Assembly: GCF_900290115.1 (NCBI RefSeq)
Contig: NZ_LT985750.1
Coordinates: forward strand, 290,949-354,948
Reading direction: 5' to 3'
DNA length: 64,000 nt
Source: Alistipes sp. Marseille-P5061
GTDB taxonomy: Bacteria > Bacteroidota > Bacteroidia > Bacteroidales > Rikenellaceae
Shown here: piece after piece, positions 10,886-20,475 of the stretch
Position numbering within the stretch: the stretch's first letter is position 1
Layout of the letters: each line of letters opens with the position of its first letter
Program-made: the position numbers and the translations under genes
The notes under the pieces: model-generated
The model's input: only the letters and a program-made list of their open reading frames with translations
Databases searched by the model: none
Told to the model about the DNA's origin: nothing

Positions 10886-11707
10886 ATGGCAGTAAGAAAA
10901 TTTAAGCCTGTTACCGCAGGTACGAGACATAAGGTTATCGGCGCATTCGACGAGATTACCTCGAATGTACCGGAGAAGTCGCTCCTGAGCCCCAAGAAGA
11001 GCACGGGTGGACGTAACAACACCGGCAAGATGACGGTCCGCTACATCGGCGGCGGTCACAAGCAGATGTACCGTCACGTGGACTTCAAGCGTGCCAAGGA
11101 CGGCATTGCCGCTACTGTAAAGACTATCGAGTACGACCCCAATCGTACTGCACGTATTGCACTTCTGGTGTATGCCGACGGTGAGAAGAGCTACATCATC
11201 GCACCGAACGGCCTGAAGGTGGGCCAGACCGTGATGAGCGGCGCAGGCGTCGCTCCCGAGGTGGGCAACACGCTCTTCCTGAGCGAGATTCCTCTGGGAA
11301 CGGTCATCCACAACATCGAACTCTACCCGGGTCAGGGTGCCGCCATGGCACGTTCGGCTGGCTCGTATGCTCAACTGCTGGCGCGTGAGGGCAAATTTGC
11401 CATCATCAAGCTGCCTTCTGGTGAAACTCGTATGGTACTCGTAACTTGCCGTGCGACCGTGGGCGTGGTTTCGAATCTGGACCACAACCTCGAGAGCTCG
11501 GGCAAGGCCGGACGCGAGCGTTGGCTCGGTCGTCGTCCCCGCAACCGTGGTGTCGTAATGAACCCGGTGGATCACCCGATGGGTGGTGGCGAAGGACGTG
11601 CTTCGGGTGGTCATCCCCGTTCGCGCAAGGGTCTGCTTGCCAAGGGTTATAAGACTCGTAACCCGAAGAAGACGACCTCGAAGTTTATTATTTCCAAGAA
11701 AAAATAA
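10886..11707 (+). CDS. rplB: 50S ribosomal protein L2
   Basis: L2 supports the peptidyl-transferase centre. The 273-residue protein carries the essential C-terminal motif [18 protein letters not shown], including the conserved His. It starts 5 bp after rplW. Confidence 0.98.
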   Translation: MAVRKFKPVTAGTRHKVIGAFDEITSNVPEKSLLSPKKSTGGRNNTGKMTVRYIGGGHKQMYRHVDFKRAKDGIAATVKTIEYDPNRTARIALLVYADGEKSYIIAPNGLKVGQTVMSGAGVAPEVGNTLFLSEIPLGTVIHNIELYPGQGAAMARSAGSYAQLLAREGKFAIIKLPSGETRMVLVTCRATVGVVSNLDHNLESSGKAGRERWLGRRPRNRGVVMNPVDHPMGGGEGRASGGHPRSRKGLLAKGYKTRNPKKTTSKFIISKKK

Positions 11708-11723
11708 TTAAAAAGAGTACATA

Positions 11724-11993
11724 ATGAGCCGTTCATTAAAAAAAGGACCGTATATCGACCCGAAGCTCGAGGCCAAGGTAATCGCCCAGGCCGAAGGCAA
11801 CAAGAAGTCTGTCATCAAGACCTGGTCGCGCGCAAGTATGATTTCGCCTGACTTCGTAGGTCAGACGGTTGCTGTCCACAACGGAAACAAGTTCATTCCG
11901 GTGTATGTAACTGAGAACATGGTAGGTCACAAACTCGGTGAGTTTGCTCCCACCCGCAATTTCCGTGGTCACGCAGGTAACAAGAAAAAATAG
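11724..11993 (+). CDS. rpsS: 30S ribosomal protein S19
   Basis: S19 is a 30S head protein paired with S13. The 89-residue chain starts [12 protein letters not shown] and ends with [16 protein letters not shown], both classic. It lies 16 bp after rplB and 7 bp before rplV. Confidence 0.98.
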   Translation: MSRSLKKGPYIDPKLEAKVIAQAEGNKKSVIKTWSRASMISPDFVGQTVAVHNGNKFIPVYVTENMVGHKLGEFAPTRNFRGHAGNKKK

Positions 11994-12000
11994 GTAGAAA

Positions 12001-12411
12001 ATGGGTGCAAGAAAAGCAATAAGAGCCGAGAAATTAAAGGCTGAAAAGAAGCAGAAGGCGATTGCCATTATGCGTGATTGCCCGACCTCTCCCCGCAAGA
12101 TGCGCCTGGTGGCCGACATCATCCGCGGTGTTGAGATTAACAAGGCATTGGGTATCCTCCGCTATTCGAAGAAGGAGGCCTCGATTCGCATGGAGAAGCT
12201 CCTCAAGTCGGCCATCGCCAACTGGGAGGCCAAGAACGAGAGCGAGCGTCTGGAGGATACGAAGCTCTGCGTGAAGGAAGTGTTCGTCGACGGCGGCCGC
12301 ATGCTGAAGCGTATTCAGGCTGCGCCCCAGGGTCGTGCACACCGCATCCGCAAGCGTTCGAACCATGTGACAATCGTAGTTGACAAAATGGTAACCGTAG
12401 AAAACAAGTAA
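12001..12411 (+). CDS. rplV: 50S ribosomal protein L22
   Basis: L22 contributes the second tunnel-constriction loop, seen here as [19 protein letters not shown] near the C-terminus. The 136-residue length includes a Lys-rich N-terminal extension ([11 protein letters not shown]). Placed between rpsS and rpsC. Confidence 0.97.
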   Translation: MGARKAIRAEKLKAEKKQKAIAIMRDCPTSPRKMRLVADIIRGVEINKALGILRYSKKEASIRMEKLLKSAIANWEAKNESERLEDTKLCVKEVFVDGGRMLKRIQAAPQGRAHRIRKRSNHVTIVVDKMVTVENK

Positions 12412-12416
12412 TTCAG

Positions 12417-13169
12417 ATGGGACAGAAAGTTAATCCGATAGCAAATCGTCTTGGTATCATCCGCGGTTGGGATTCCAACTGGTTCGGTGGCAAGGACTTC
12501 TCCGACAAGCTCGTAGAAGACGCCAAGATTCGCAAGTACCTGAATGTCCGTCTGGCCAAGGCGAGCATCTCGAAAATCATCATCGAGCGTACGCTGAAAC
12601 TCGTTACGGTGACCATCTCGACCGCCCGTCCGGGTATCATCATCGGCAAGGGCGGCCAGGAGGTCGACAAACTGAAGGAGGAGCTCAAGAAGCTCACCGG
12701 CAAGGAGGTCCAGATTAACATCTTCGAGGTGAAGCGTCCCGAGGTGGATGCCGTCATCGTGGGTCAGAACATCGCCCGTCAGCTCGAGGGCCGCGTGTCG
12801 TTCCGCCGTGCGGTGAAGACCGCCGTGGCATCGACCATGCGCATGGGCGCCGAGGGTATCAAAATCCAGGTTGCCGGCCGTGTAGGCGGCGCCGAGATGG
12901 CCCGTACGGAGACCGTTAAGGAGGGACGTATTCCGCTGCACACGTTCCGTGCCGACATCGACTACTGCCTCACGGAGGCGCTCACGAAGGTGGGTATCCT
13001 CGGTGTGAAGGTGTGGATTTGCCAGGGTACGGTTTACGGCAAGCGCGACATCTTCGAAATCGCCGGCGCATCGGCACAGGCTCCCTCGCAGCGCGATGGC
13101 GAGCGTCGCGAGCGTCGCGGTGACCGCGGAGAGCGTCGTGGCGGACGTCGTCGCAACAACAACAAGTAA
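12417..13169 (+). CDS. rpsC: 30S ribosomal protein S3 with Arg-rich tail
   Basis: S3 forms the mRNA entry site. The 250-residue protein has the KH-type segment [16 protein letters not shown] and the C-terminal domain motif [12 protein letters not shown]. After about residue 218 it ends in a disordered Arg/Gly/Asp tail ([19 protein letters not shown]) absent from E. coli S3. A tail of this kind could bind RNA nonspecifically; that is inference. Confidence 0.97.
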   Translation: MGQKVNPIANRLGIIRGWDSNWFGGKDFSDKLVEDAKIRKYLNVRLAKASISKIIIERTLKLVTVTISTARPGIIIGKGGQEVDKLKEELKKLTGKEVQINIFEVKRPEVDAVIVGQNIARQLEGRVSFRRAVKTAVASTMRMGAEGIKIQVAGRVGGAEMARTETVKEGRIPLHTFRADIDYCLTEALTKVGILGVKVWICQGTVYGKRDIFEIAGASAQAPSQRDGERRERRGDRGERRGGRRRNNNK

Positions 13170-13196
13170 GTCGGACCTTTTTAAAGCAGAACGAAC

Positions 13197-13625
13197 ATGT
13201 TACAGCCGAAAAAGACCAAGTTTAGAAGAATGCAGAAAGGCCGTATGAAAGGGCTTGCTCAGAGAGGTAACCAACTTGCATACGGATCGTTCGCAATCAA
13301 GGCCCTGGAGTCCTCGTGGATTACGGGCCGTCAGATAGAGGCCGCACGTCAGGCCATCACCCGTTACATGAAGCGTGAAGGTCAGCTCTGGATTCGCATC
13401 TTCCCCGATAAACCCATCACGAAGAAGCCTGCCGAGGTACGTATGGGTAAAGGTAAGGGTAATCCCGAAGGATTCGTGGCTCCCGTAACGCCGGGACGTA
13501 TTCTCTTCGAGGCGGAAGGTGTGCCTCTGGCAGTGGCGCAGGAGGCGCTGCGTCTGGGTGCACAGAAGCTTCCCATTACGACCAAGTTTATTGTACGACG
13601 TGATTACGTTGAAACCACTATCTAA
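13197..13625 (+). CDS. rplP: 50S ribosomal protein L16
   Basis: L16 organises the tRNA-binding side of the 50S subunit. The 142 residues begin [19 protein letters not shown] and include the conserved [21 protein letters not shown] block. It follows rpsC by 27 bp. Confidence 0.98.
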   Translation: MLQPKKTKFRRMQKGRMKGLAQRGNQLAYGSFAIKALESSWITGRQIEAARQAITRYMKREGQLWIRIFPDKPITKKPAEVRMGKGKGNPEGFVAPVTPGRILFEAEGVPLAVAQEALRLGAQKLPITTKFIVRRDYVETTI

Positions 13626-13637
13626 CAGGACGACAAG

Positions 13638-13829
13638 ATGAAAAGTGCAGAAATCAAGGATCTTTCGGTGAAGGACCTCGCAGAGCGCATCGAGACGGAG
13701 AAGGCCCAGCTGGCCACGCTCAAGGTGCAGCATGCGGTATCCCCCGTCGAGAACCCTTCCATCATCAAGAAAAACCGCAGAGATATCGCTCGCATGCTGA
13801 CCATCCTGCGTCAAAAAAACGCCAAATAA
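13638..13829 (+). CDS. rpmC: 50S ribosomal protein L29
   Basis: Small two-helix protein near the tunnel exit. The 63-residue sequence has KSAEIKDLSVKDLAERI and ends KKNRRDIARMLTILRQ, the usual L29 signature. Position between rplP and rpsQ is canonical. Confidence 0.97.
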   Translation: MKSAEIKDLSVKDLAERIETEKAQLATLKVQHAVSPVENPSIIKKNRRDIARMLTILRQKNAK

Positions 13830-13840
13830 GGAGATAAACC

Positions 13841-14095
13841 ATGGAAAGAAATCTTAGAAAAGAGCGTATCGGGGTGGTTGTCAGCAACAAGATGGAGAAG
13901 ACCATTGTGGTTGCCGTCGCACGTAAGGTGAAGCATCCCATTTACGGCAAGTTCGTCAACAAGACGACCAAGTTCGTAGCCGAATGCCTCGACGAGAGCT
14001 GCAAGGAGGGCGATACGGTCCGGATTATGGAGACCCGTCCCCTGAGCAAGACGAAGCGTTGGAGATTAGTACAAATCATTGAAAGAGCGAAGTAG
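13841..14095 (+). CDS. rpsQ: 30S ribosomal protein S17
   Basis: OB-fold protein of the 30S body. The 84-residue chain contains [16 protein letters not shown] and [18 protein letters not shown], which define the family. It ends two bases before rplN. Confidence 0.98.
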   Translation: MERNLRKERIGVVVSNKMEKTIVVAVARKVKHPIYGKFVNKTTKFVAECLDESCKEGDTVRIMETRPLSKTKRWRLVQIIERAK

Positions 14096-14097
14096 TT

Positions 14098-14463
14098 ATG
14101 ATACAACAGGAAAGTAGACTCGTAGTAGCCGACAACAGCGGTGCAAAGGAGGTTCTCTGCATCCGAGTTCTCGGCGGCACGAAGCGTCGCTACGCGTCGA
14201 TTGGCGATAAAATCGTGGTAGCCGTCAAGAGCGCGAGCCCCTCGGGCGATGTCAAGAAGGGCGCCGTATCGAAGGCGGTTGTGGTCCGCACGACCAAGGA
14301 AATCAGACGTGCCAACGGTTCGTACATCCGTTTCGACGACAATGCCGTGGTACTGCTGAACAATCAGGGTGAAATGCGCGGTACTCGTATATTCGGCCCC
14401 GTAGCCCGCGAGCTGCGCGACCAGTATATGAAGATTATCTCTCTTGCACCTGAAGTATTGTAA
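14098..14463 (+). CDS. rplN: 50S ribosomal protein L14
   Basis: L14 forms intersubunit bridge B8. The 121-residue sequence shows [18 protein letters not shown] and the C-terminal [16 protein letters not shown] at 14098, two bases after the rpsQ stop. Confidence 0.98.
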   Translation: MIQQESRLVVADNSGAKEVLCIRVLGGTKRRYASIGDKIVVAVKSASPSGDVKKGAVSKAVVVRTTKEIRRANGSYIRFDDNAVVLLNNQGEMRGTRIFGPVARELRDQYMKIISLAPEVL

Positions 14464-14484
14464 ATCAAAAAACAAATTTCGGAT

Positions 14485-14808
14485 ATGTCAGTCAAATTAC
14501 ATATTAAGAAGGGGGATATGGTAGCGGTCATCGCCGGCGACAGCAAGGGCCAGCAGGGCAAGGTCCTCAAGGTCGAGCCCGAAAAGCAGCGTGCCATCGT
14601 CGAGGGCGTGAACCTCTGCAAGAAGGCCACTAAGCCCAGCTCCAAGAACCCTCAGGGTGGAATCGTCGAGCAGGAGGCTCCCATCCACATCTCGAACTTG
14701 CAGGTGCTCGATCCCAAGAGCGGCAAACCTACCCGCGTAGGCCGCAAGCTCAATGATAAAGGTAAATTAGTTCGTTACGCTAAAAAGTCAGGGGAGGAGA
14801 TTAAATAA
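14485..14808 (+). CDS. rplX: 50S ribosomal protein L24
   Basis: L24 initiates 50S assembly. The 107 residues include the KOW motif [20 protein letters not shown] near the N-terminus and [19 protein letters not shown]. Its TAA overlaps the rplE ATG by one base (TAATG), implying coupled translation. Confidence 0.98.
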   Translation: MSVKLHIKKGDMVAVIAGDSKGQQGKVLKVEPEKQRAIVEGVNLCKKATKPSSKNPQGGIVEQEAPIHISNLQVLDPKSGKPTRVGRKLNDKGKLVRYAKKSGEEIK

Positions 14809-15365
14809 TGGCATACGTACCAACACTCAAGACACAGTATAAGGAGCAGATTGTCCCTGCCCTTATGAAGGAGTTCGGTTACTCGAGCGTCATGCAGTGC
14901 CCGAAACTCACCAAGATTGTTATCAACCAGGGTATGGGTCAGGCCGTAGCCGACAAGAAGCTCATCGACGTAGCGGAGGCCGAGCTGACGCAGATTGCAG
15001 GTCAGAAGGCCGTTCAGACCCGTTCGCGCAAGGACATCTCGAACTTCAAGCTGCGCAAGGGTATGCCCATCGGCGTACGCGTCACGCTGCGTGACACGAA
15101 GATGTACGAGTTCCTCGAGCGTCTGATTGCCGTGGCTCTGCCCCGAATCCGTGACTTCAAGGGTATCAACGAGAAGTTCGACGGTCGCGGCAACTACACC
15201 CTCGGCATCGCCGAGCAGATTATCTTCCCGGAAATCGACATCGACAAGATTACGAAGATTTTCGGCATGGAGATTACCTTCGTGACCACGGCCAAGACCG
15301 ACGAGGAGGCCTACTCGCTGCTCCGTAGCTTCGGTCTTCCTTTCAAGAACGCTAAAAAGAACTAA
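14808..15365 (+). CDS. rplE: 50S ribosomal protein L5
   Basis: L5 binds 5S rRNA and contacts the P-site tRNA. The 185-residue protein contains [32 protein letters not shown] and FPEIDIDKI. Start codon overlaps the rplX stop. It precedes rpsN by five bases. Confidence 0.98.
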   Translation: MAYVPTLKTQYKEQIVPALMKEFGYSSVMQCPKLTKIVINQGMGQAVADKKLIDVAEAELTQIAGQKAVQTRSRKDISNFKLRKGMPIGVRVTLRDTKMYEFLERLIAVALPRIRDFKGINEKFDGRGNYTLGIAEQIIFPEIDIDKITKIFGMEITFVTTAKTDEEAYSLLRSFGLPFKNAKKN

Positions 15366-15370
15366 GCTAT

Positions 15371-15667
15371 ATGGCAAAAGAATCGATGAAGGCACGCGAG
15401 GTAAAGCGTGCAAAGCTCGCGAAGCGTTATCAGCACAAGCGCGAGGAGATTGCTGCCAAGGTGAAGAGCGGCGAGATGGACCACGAGGAGGCATGGGTAG
15501 CCCTTTCGAAGCTGCCGCGCAACTCGAACCCCATCCGTCAGCACAACCGCTGCAAGATTACGGGACGTCCGAAGGGCTATATCCGTCAGTTCGGTATCAG
15601 CCGTATCCAGTTCCGTGAGATGGCTTCGCAGGGGTTGATTCCCGGCGTGAAGAAGGCCAGCTGGTAG
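15371..15667 (+). CDS. rpsN: 30S ribosomal protein S14, zinc-independent form
   Basis: S14 is a late-assembling 30S head protein. The chain is 98 residues, the longer form that lacks the paired CxxC motifs of the zinc type. The diagnostic C-terminal block [17 protein letters not shown] is present with only one Cys. It is normally followed at once by rpsH, but here a perfect hairpin begins four bases after its stop codon and rpsH lies 789 bp away. Confidence 0.97.
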   Translation: MAKESMKAREVKRAKLAKRYQHKREEIAAKVKSGEMDHEEAWVALSKLPRNSNPIRQHNRCKITGRPKGYIRQFGISRIQFREMASQGLIPGVKKASW

Positions 15668-15670
15668 TCG

Positions 15671-15702
15671 ATTTACGGGTGCGATGCGTCGCACCCGTAA
15701 AT
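15671..15702. terminator. Perfect 14-bp hairpin after rpsN
   Basis: ATTTACGGGTGCGA (15671-15684) pairs perfectly with TCGCACCCGTAAAT (15689-15702) around a TGCG loop. It begins four bases after the rpsN stop. There is no U-tract beyond the stem, so it may be a partial terminator, an RNA-processing site or a 3'-end stabiliser. Confidence 0.65.
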
Positions 15703-16169
15703 TCACTTCCGATTCACGGGAGGGGGAGAAGGAGGTGCCGAAGGGGAGTCTGAGGAGGAACCGAAGGGGGAATCGAAAGAGGAGCCTGAGGAGGAGCCGA
15801 AGAGGTACCGAAAGCATCGGAAATCATCTTCCCGTCGAGTCGAGGGGTTCCGTTCTCCGGGGTGCAAGCCCAGGAGCATCGCATCAGGAGGCGTCGCCCG
15901 TTGGGGCGCGTCTGCTCGCCGCATGCTCGCAGAGTCGGAACCCGATAGGGGCGCAGAGCCCGAGTAAGGAGGTCGCAAAATCGGGGAAAGTGCCGCCACA
16001 AGCGGTAACTTCTCGATGGCGTGACACCCGAAAAGGTTAGGCGTTTTGTTACGGATTTCCCGGACCGGTGTCGCCCGAGAGACGCCGTTGCCGCTACCCT
16101 GCAGGGGGCGCGACGGTCGTTTCGGAGGGTGGAACCGAGGTCGCACAGGGCGGAAATCGGTACGGAGAC

Positions 16170-16195
16170 ATGTTAGCAGCCAAGGGTGCTAACAT
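16170..16195. repeat. 9-bp palindrome in the rpsN-rpsH insert
   Basis: ATGTTAGCA (16170-16178) and TGCTAACAT (16187-16195) are perfect inverted repeats around an 8-nt loop. No T-tract follows, so it is not an obvious intrinsic terminator. It could be a protein-binding site or an RNA stem. Confidence 0.6.
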
Positions 16196-16269
16196 TGTCC
16201 GTATTGCGGAATCTGCATCGCGGGCCTCAAAATTAAGGTTAAATGCATGGTTTATCGGGAAATAATACG

Positions 16270-16277
16270 TATATTTG
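16270..16277 (+). promoter_or_regulatory. -7 box for the rpsH-proximal genes
   Basis: TATATTTG matches TAnnTTTG exactly. A start just downstream would give a 5' UTR of roughly 170 nt before rpsH, long enough for regulatory structure. It suggests that rpsH onward can be transcribed independently of rpsL-rpsN. Confidence 0.6.
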
Positions 16278-16456
16278 CGCGCTTAAACTCTGGGTTGGGC
16301 GTCGCATGTGCGTGTGAAAACCGCCTCCGCGGACCGCTCCCGGAACGGCAAAAAGGAAAACTCAACGGATGGCCGCTCGGACGACCGAATGGCGTAAACC
16401 GATGATTTTGAATAAATTATTTACTAACAAACTTTAATTTTTAACTTCTATTCGTT

Positions 16457-16855
16457 ATGACTGATCCTATTGCGGACTTTCTGACCAGAATTAGAAACGC
16501 GGTGAAAGCCAACCACAAGGTGGTTGAAGCTCCCGGTTCAAAAATTAAGCAGGAGATTACGAAGATTCTCTACGAGCAGGGTTACATCCTCGCCTACAAG
16601 TTCGACACGAACGAGAAGGGCCACCCGACCATCAAGATTGCCCTGAAGTGGGATGCCGCCACGAAGAGCAACGCCATCAAGGGGCTGCAGCGCATCAGCC
16701 GTCCGGGTCTGCGCCGCTACGCTTCGGTATCGGAGATGCCGCGCGTGCTCAACGGTCTGGGTATCGCCATCCTCTCGACCTCGAAGGGCATCATGACCGA
16801 CGCCAAGGCCCGCAAGGAGAACGTAGGCGGTGAGGTTCTGTGCTACATCTACTAA
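16457..16855 (+). CDS. rpsH: 30S ribosomal protein S8
   Basis: S8 binds the central 16S domain and is the translational repressor of the spc operon in E. coli. The 132-residue chain begins [16 protein letters not shown] and ends with the [20 protein letters not shown] block. First gene after the insert, with its own candidate promoter and a long leader that could carry an S8 autoregulation site (inference). Confidence 0.98.
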   Translation: MTDPIADFLTRIRNAVKANHKVVEAPGSKIKQEITKILYEQGYILAYKFDTNEKGHPTIKIALKWDAATKSNAIKGLQRISRPGLRRYASVSEMPRVLNGLGIAILSTSKGIMTDAKARKENVGGEVLCYIY

Positions 16856-16882
16856 TCATCGAAATCATTAAACAACAACAAC

Positions 16883-17470
16883 ATGTCAAGAATTGGTAAA
16901 TTACCTGTAAACTTGCCCGCCGGCGTTACCGTCGAGGTAGCTGCCGACAATACGGTAAGCGTGAAAGGGCCACTCGGGACACTGAGTCTGAAGGTAGACT
17001 CGGACATCACGGTTACGGTAGGCTCGCACAAGGACCCCCACACGGAGAAGGATATTCCCGCCGTGTTCGTAACGCGCCCGACCAACCAGCCGCGCCATCG
17101 TTCGCTGCACGGTCTCTACCGCGCACTCATCAACAACATGGTCATCGGCGTATCGAAGGGCTATGAAATCAAGCAGGAGCTGGTGGGCGTCGGCTACAAG
17201 GCCGAGGTCAAGGGCCAGGTGCTTGAGATGAGCCTGGGCTATTCGCACGACACCTACCTGATGCTGCCCCCCGAGGTTACCGCTACGGCCGTGACGGAGA
17301 AGAAGGGCAACCCGATTGTAACGCTCAAGTCGATTGACAAGCAGCTCATCGGCCAGGTAGCCGCCAAGCTCCGCTCGCTGCGTAAGCCGGAGCCGTACAA
17401 GGGCAAGGGTATCAAGTTCGTAGGCGAGCAGATTCGCCGCAAGGCAGGTAAATCGGCTGGTGCCAAATAG
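16883..17470 (+). CDS. rplF: 50S ribosomal protein L6
   Basis: L6 lies near the factor-binding site. The 195-residue protein has the two repeated domains of the family, with SRIGKLPVNLPAGVTV at the start and PEPYKGKGIKFVGEQIRRKAGK at the end. Slightly longer than E. coli L6 (177) through internal insertions such as HKDPHTEKDIPAV. Confidence 0.98.
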   Translation: MSRIGKLPVNLPAGVTVEVAADNTVSVKGPLGTLSLKVDSDITVTVGSHKDPHTEKDIPAVFVTRPTNQPRHRSLHGLYRALINNMVIGVSKGYEIKQELVGVGYKAEVKGQVLEMSLGYSHDTYLMLPPEVTATAVTEKKGNPIVTLKSIDKQLIGQVAAKLRSLRKPEPYKGKGIKFVGEQIRRKAGKSAGAK

Positions 17471-17486
17471 TAAATAGTCAAGAGTT

Positions 17487-17849
17487 ATGTCACTGAACAA
17501 GATAGAAAGAAGAGAGAGGATTAAGATGCGTATCCGTAAAATCGTCAACGGTACGCCCGAACAGCCTCGCATGACTGTATTCCGTAGCAACAAGCAAATC
17601 TACGTACAGTTTATTGACGACCTGGCCGGTCAGACGCTGGCCGCCGCATCTTCGCTCGACAAGGAGGTTGCCGAAGCAGCCGCCGGCAAGACCAAGTGCG
17701 AAGTGGCCGCTCTGGTGGGCAAGCTCGCAGCCGAGCGTGCCGTAGCCAAGGGCATCTCGACGGTGTCGTTCGACCGTAACGGCTACCTCTATCACGGACG
17801 CGTAAAACAGTTGGCCGAAGCAGCTCGCGAAGCCGGTCTTAAATTCTAA
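17487..17849 (+). CDS. rplR: 50S ribosomal protein L18
   Basis: L18 binds 5S rRNA beside L5. The 120-residue sequence contains [18 protein letters not shown] and ends [26 protein letters not shown]. It lies 16 bp after rplF. Confidence 0.98.
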   Translation: MSLNKIERRERIKMRIRKIVNGTPEQPRMTVFRSNKQIYVQFIDDLAGQTLAAASSLDKEVAEAAAGKTKCEVAALVGKLAAERAVAKGISTVSFDRNGYLYHGRVKQLAEAAREAGLKF

Positions 17850-17855
17850 GCGAAT

Positions 17856-18374
17856 ATGTCTAATACGAACATAAAGAAAGTACGCACGAGCGACCTCGAG
17901 CTTAAGGACAGACTCGTAAGCATCCAGCGTGTTACGAAGGTAACGAAGGGTGGTCGCACATTCAGCTTCTCGGCCATCGTCGTTGTCGGCAACGAGAACG
18001 GCGTGGTAGGCTACGGCCTGGGCAAGGCCTCGGAGGTACAGGCTGCCATCGCCAAGGGCGTGGAGGATGCCAAGAAGAACCTGGTCAAGATTCCGGTCAT
18101 CAACGGTACGATTCCCCACAAGCAGGAGCTCCGTTACGGCGGTTCGCTCGTGATGATTCGTCCGGCCGCTCCCGGTACGGGTATCATCGCCGGCGGTGCC
18201 ATGCGTGCCGTTCTGGAGTCGGTGGGCGTGAAGAACGTGCTTGCCAAGAGCAAGGGCTCGTCGAACCCCCACAACCTCGTCAAGGCAACCATCGGTGCCC
18301 TCTGCGAGCTGCGCGACGCACGCAGCATCGCCCAGCTTCGCGGCATCTCGATGAACCAGGTGTTTAACGGTTAA
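17856..18374 (+). CDS. rpsE: 30S ribosomal protein S5
   Basis: S5 contributes to decoding fidelity and mRNA unwinding. The 172-residue chain has the double-stranded-RNA-binding-like N-terminal segment [18 protein letters not shown] and the conserved [19 protein letters not shown]. It lies six bases after rplR. Confidence 0.98.
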   Translation: MSNTNIKKVRTSDLELKDRLVSIQRVTKVTKGGRTFSFSAIVVVGNENGVVGYGLGKASEVQAAIAKGVEDAKKNLVKIPVINGTIPHKQELRYGGSLVMIRPAAPGTGIIAGGAMRAVLESVGVKNVLAKSKGSSNPHNLVKATIGALCELRDARSIAQLRGISMNQVFNG

Positions 18375-18388
18375 TTTCTCGAAGACAA

Positions 18389-18571
18389 ATGGCAAGATTG
18401 AAAATCACTCAGGTCAAAAGCCGCATCGGCGCCACCGCGCGTCAGTGCAAGAACCTCGACGCGCTGGGTCTGAAGAAGATTAACGCAAGCGTGGAGCACG
18501 ACGACTCGGTCATCATCAAGGGGATGATTGAGCGCGTAAAGCACCTCGTCAAGGTCGAGGAGGTAAAGTAA
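18389..18571 (+). CDS. rpmD: 50S ribosomal protein L30
   Basis: A 60-residue protein with the short L30 fold: MARLKITQVKSRIGATARQC, then an LGLKKINASVEHDDS turn. It sits between rpsE and rplO, as in most bacteria. Confidence 0.96.
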   Translation: MARLKITQVKSRIGATARQCKNLDALGLKKINASVEHDDSVIIKGMIERVKHLVKVEEVK

Positions 18572-18599
18572 AGTATAATTGCAAAGACGTAATTTAAGC

Positions 18600-19046
18600 A
18601 TGGAACTCAATAATCTCAAACCCGCTAAGGGTTCTACGCACCACGACAAGCGGATTGGCCGCGGTGCAGGTTCGGGTCACGGCGGCACGGCCACGCGTGG
18701 TCACAAGGGTGCTCAGTCGCGTTCGGGTTACTCGCGCAAGCTGGGCTTCGAGGGCGGTCAGATGCCTCTGCAGCGTCGCGTGCCGAAGTTCGGTTTCACG
18801 AACCTGAAGCGTGTGGAGTACAAGCCCATCAACCTTTCGACGCTCGAGGAGCTGGCAGCCAAGAAGTCGCTCTCGGAGGTTACGTTCGAGACGCTCGTCG
18901 AGGCAGGTTTCGTAGCGAACGGCGACCGTGTGAAGATTCTCGGCGACGGCGCGCTGACGAAGGCCCTTGCGGTCAAGGCTCACGCCTTCTCGAAGAGCGC
19001 CGAGGCAGCCATCACGGCAGCCGGCGGCAGTGTCGAAAAACTGTAG
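18600..19046 (+). CDS. rplO: 50S ribosomal protein L15
   Basis: L15 is a late 50S assembly protein with a Gly-rich basic N-terminal arm, here RIGRGAGSGHGGTATRGHKG, followed by GGQMPLQRRVPKFGF. I chose the ATG at 18600 (MELNNLKPAKGS, 148 residues), because an upstream in-frame start at 18579 adds only seven non-family residues in the spacer. Confidence 0.97.
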   Translation: MELNNLKPAKGSTHHDKRIGRGAGSGHGGTATRGHKGAQSRSGYSRKLGFEGGQMPLQRRVPKFGFTNLKRVEYKPINLSTLEELAAKKSLSEVTFETLVEAGFVANGDRVKILGDGALTKALAVKAHAFSKSAEAAITAAGGSVEKL

Positions 19047-19067
19047 GACCTTTAGAACGAAAACATT

Positions 19068-20450
19068 ATGAGTCAATACCTTATCGTTGGTCTCGTCTTT
19101 TTGGTGGTAATCGTTCTTCTGGCGACCAACAAGAAAGTGGTGGAGACTATCAAGAACATCTATAAAATCGAGGAGCTCCGCAAGCGTGTACTCTACACCA
19201 TCGGGCTGCTCGTGGTCTACCGTCTTGGTAGTTTCGTAGTGATTCCGGGCATCAACCCCAACGCCCTGGGCGAGGGTTCGGCGTATGCCAGCCAGTTGGA
19301 GGGCAACGGACTTCTGGGTCTGTTGAACGTCTTCTCGGGCGGTGCATTTGGCAATGCGGCGATTTTCGCGCTCGGAGTCATGCCGTACATCACCGCCTCC
19401 ATCGTCATCCAGCTCATGGGCATGATGATTCCGTATTTCCAGAAGATGCAGAAGGAGGGTGAGAGCGGCCGCCGCAAGATGAACCAGTGGACGCGTTTCC
19501 TGACAATCGTCGTCTTGATTATCCAGGGACCGGCCTACATCGCGAACCTCTACCACCAGGTTCCCGACGCGTTCGTCTACGGCAACTCGTTCGGCTTCGT
19601 CTGCTATGCGACGACGATTCTGATTGCCGGCACCATGTTCATCATGTGGCTCGGCGAGAAGATTACGGACAAGGGTATCGGCAACGGTATCTCGCTCATC
19701 ATCATGATTGGCATCGTGGCCCGTCTGCCCCACGCGCTGTTGGCCGAGGTCAACGCGCGCTTACAGACCGCCTCGGGCAGCGCCATCATGCTGATTCTCG
19801 AGCTGGTGCTCCTCTTCCTTGTCTTCATGGCAACGATTGCCCTGGTACAGGCAGTCCGCAAGGTGCCCGTACAGTATGCCAAGCGTATTGTCGGCAATAA
19901 GCAGTACGGCGGTGTGCGTCAGTACATCCCGCTGAAGATGAATGCCGCGAACGTGATGCCCATCATCTTCGCGCAGGCTCTGATGTTTATTCCGGCGCTG
20001 TTCACCAACGTCGCTCCGGGCTTTGCTTCGGCGTTCAGCTCGATGACCGGCTTCTGGTACAACTTTACGCTGGCAGTGCTGGTAATCGCCTTCACCTACT
20101 TCTACACGGCGATTATCATCAATCCTCAAATGATGGCCGATGACATGAAGCGCAACGGCGGCTTTATCCCGGGAGTGAAACCGGGCAAGCAGACGGTGAA
20201 CTACATCGATACCATCATGACGCGCATCACCCTTCCGGGTTCGATTTTCCTCGCCATCGTAGCGATTCTTCCGGCGCTGGCGATGAAGTTCCTGGGCATT
20301 CAGCAGGCCTTCGCCTACTTCTACGGCGGAACGTCGCTGCTGATTATGGTCGGTGTGGTGCTCGACACTCTCAAGCAGATAGAGAGCTACCTGCTGATGC
20401 GTCACTACGACGGTCTGATGAAGACGGGTCGAATCCAGGGACGTCATTAG
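19068..20450 (+). CDS. secY: Protein translocase subunit SecY with extra N-terminal helix
   Basis: SecY is the channel of the Sec translocon. The 460-residue protein shows the family blocks RLGSFVVIPGINP, GVMPYITASIVIQLMGM, ESGRRKMNQWTR and PVQYAKRIVG. The conserved SecY start normally lies near KKVVETIKNIYKIEELRKRV. Here about 21 residues precede it, including the hydrophobic stretch YLIVGLVFLVVIVLLA, so the chain may have eleven membrane helices. No other ATG lies before the first conserved helix; an in-frame GTG (VVETIKN) is the alternative start. Confidence 0.96.
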   Translation: MSQYLIVGLVFLVVIVLLATNKKVVETIKNIYKIEELRKRVLYTIGLLVVYRLGSFVVIPGINPNALGEGSAYASQLEGNGLLGLLNVFSGGAFGNAAIFALGVMPYITASIVIQLMGMMIPYFQKMQKEGESGRRKMNQWTRFLTIVVLIIQGPAYIANLYHQVPDAFVYGNSFGFVCYATTILIAGTMFIMWLGEKITDKGIGNGISLIIMIGIVARLPHALLAEVNARLQTASGSAIMLILELVLLFLVFMATIALVQAVRKVPVQYAKRIVGNKQYGGVRQYIPLKMNAANVMPIIFAQALMFIPALFTNVAPGFASAFSSMTGFWYNFTLAVLVIAFTYFYTAIIINPQMMADDMKRNGGFIPGVKPGKQTVNYIDTIMTRITLPGSIFLAIVAILPALAMKFLGIQQAFAYFYGGTSLLIMVGVVLDTLKQIESYLLMRHYDGLMKTGRIQGRH

Positions 20451-20475
20451 GAGGCGATTTTTAGAGTTCTTGAAC

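Larger units (their letters stand above)
15703..16456. other. Non-coding insert splitting the spc genes
   Basis: This 754-bp stretch separates rpsN from rpsH, which are adjacent in most bacterial spc operons. From 15720 to 15815 it is purine-rich with imperfect repeats of GAGGAGGAGCCGAAG type. From about 15975 to 16035 a compound hairpin can be drawn: CGGG (15982-15985) with CCCG (16027-16030), and CGCCA (15994-15998) with TGGCG (16017-16021). A second palindrome lies at 16170-16195, and the rpsH promoter at 16270. No convincing reading frame is seen on either strand. RNase P, tmRNA and SRP RNA motifs were looked for and not found. It may hold a structured RNA or a degenerate insertion. Confidence 0.6.

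Noticed and set aside
15703-16146. A 147-residue minus-strand frame in the rpsN-rpsH insert
   Set aside because: Ser/Pro-rich with no recognisable fold; the purine-rich repeats alone produce it.
15703-16456. RNase P RNA, tmRNA, SRP RNA, cobalamin riboswitch or group II intron
   Set aside because: The conserved cores of each (for example GAGGAAAGTCC for RNase P, the tag-frame pattern for tmRNA) are not found; only generic hairpins remain.
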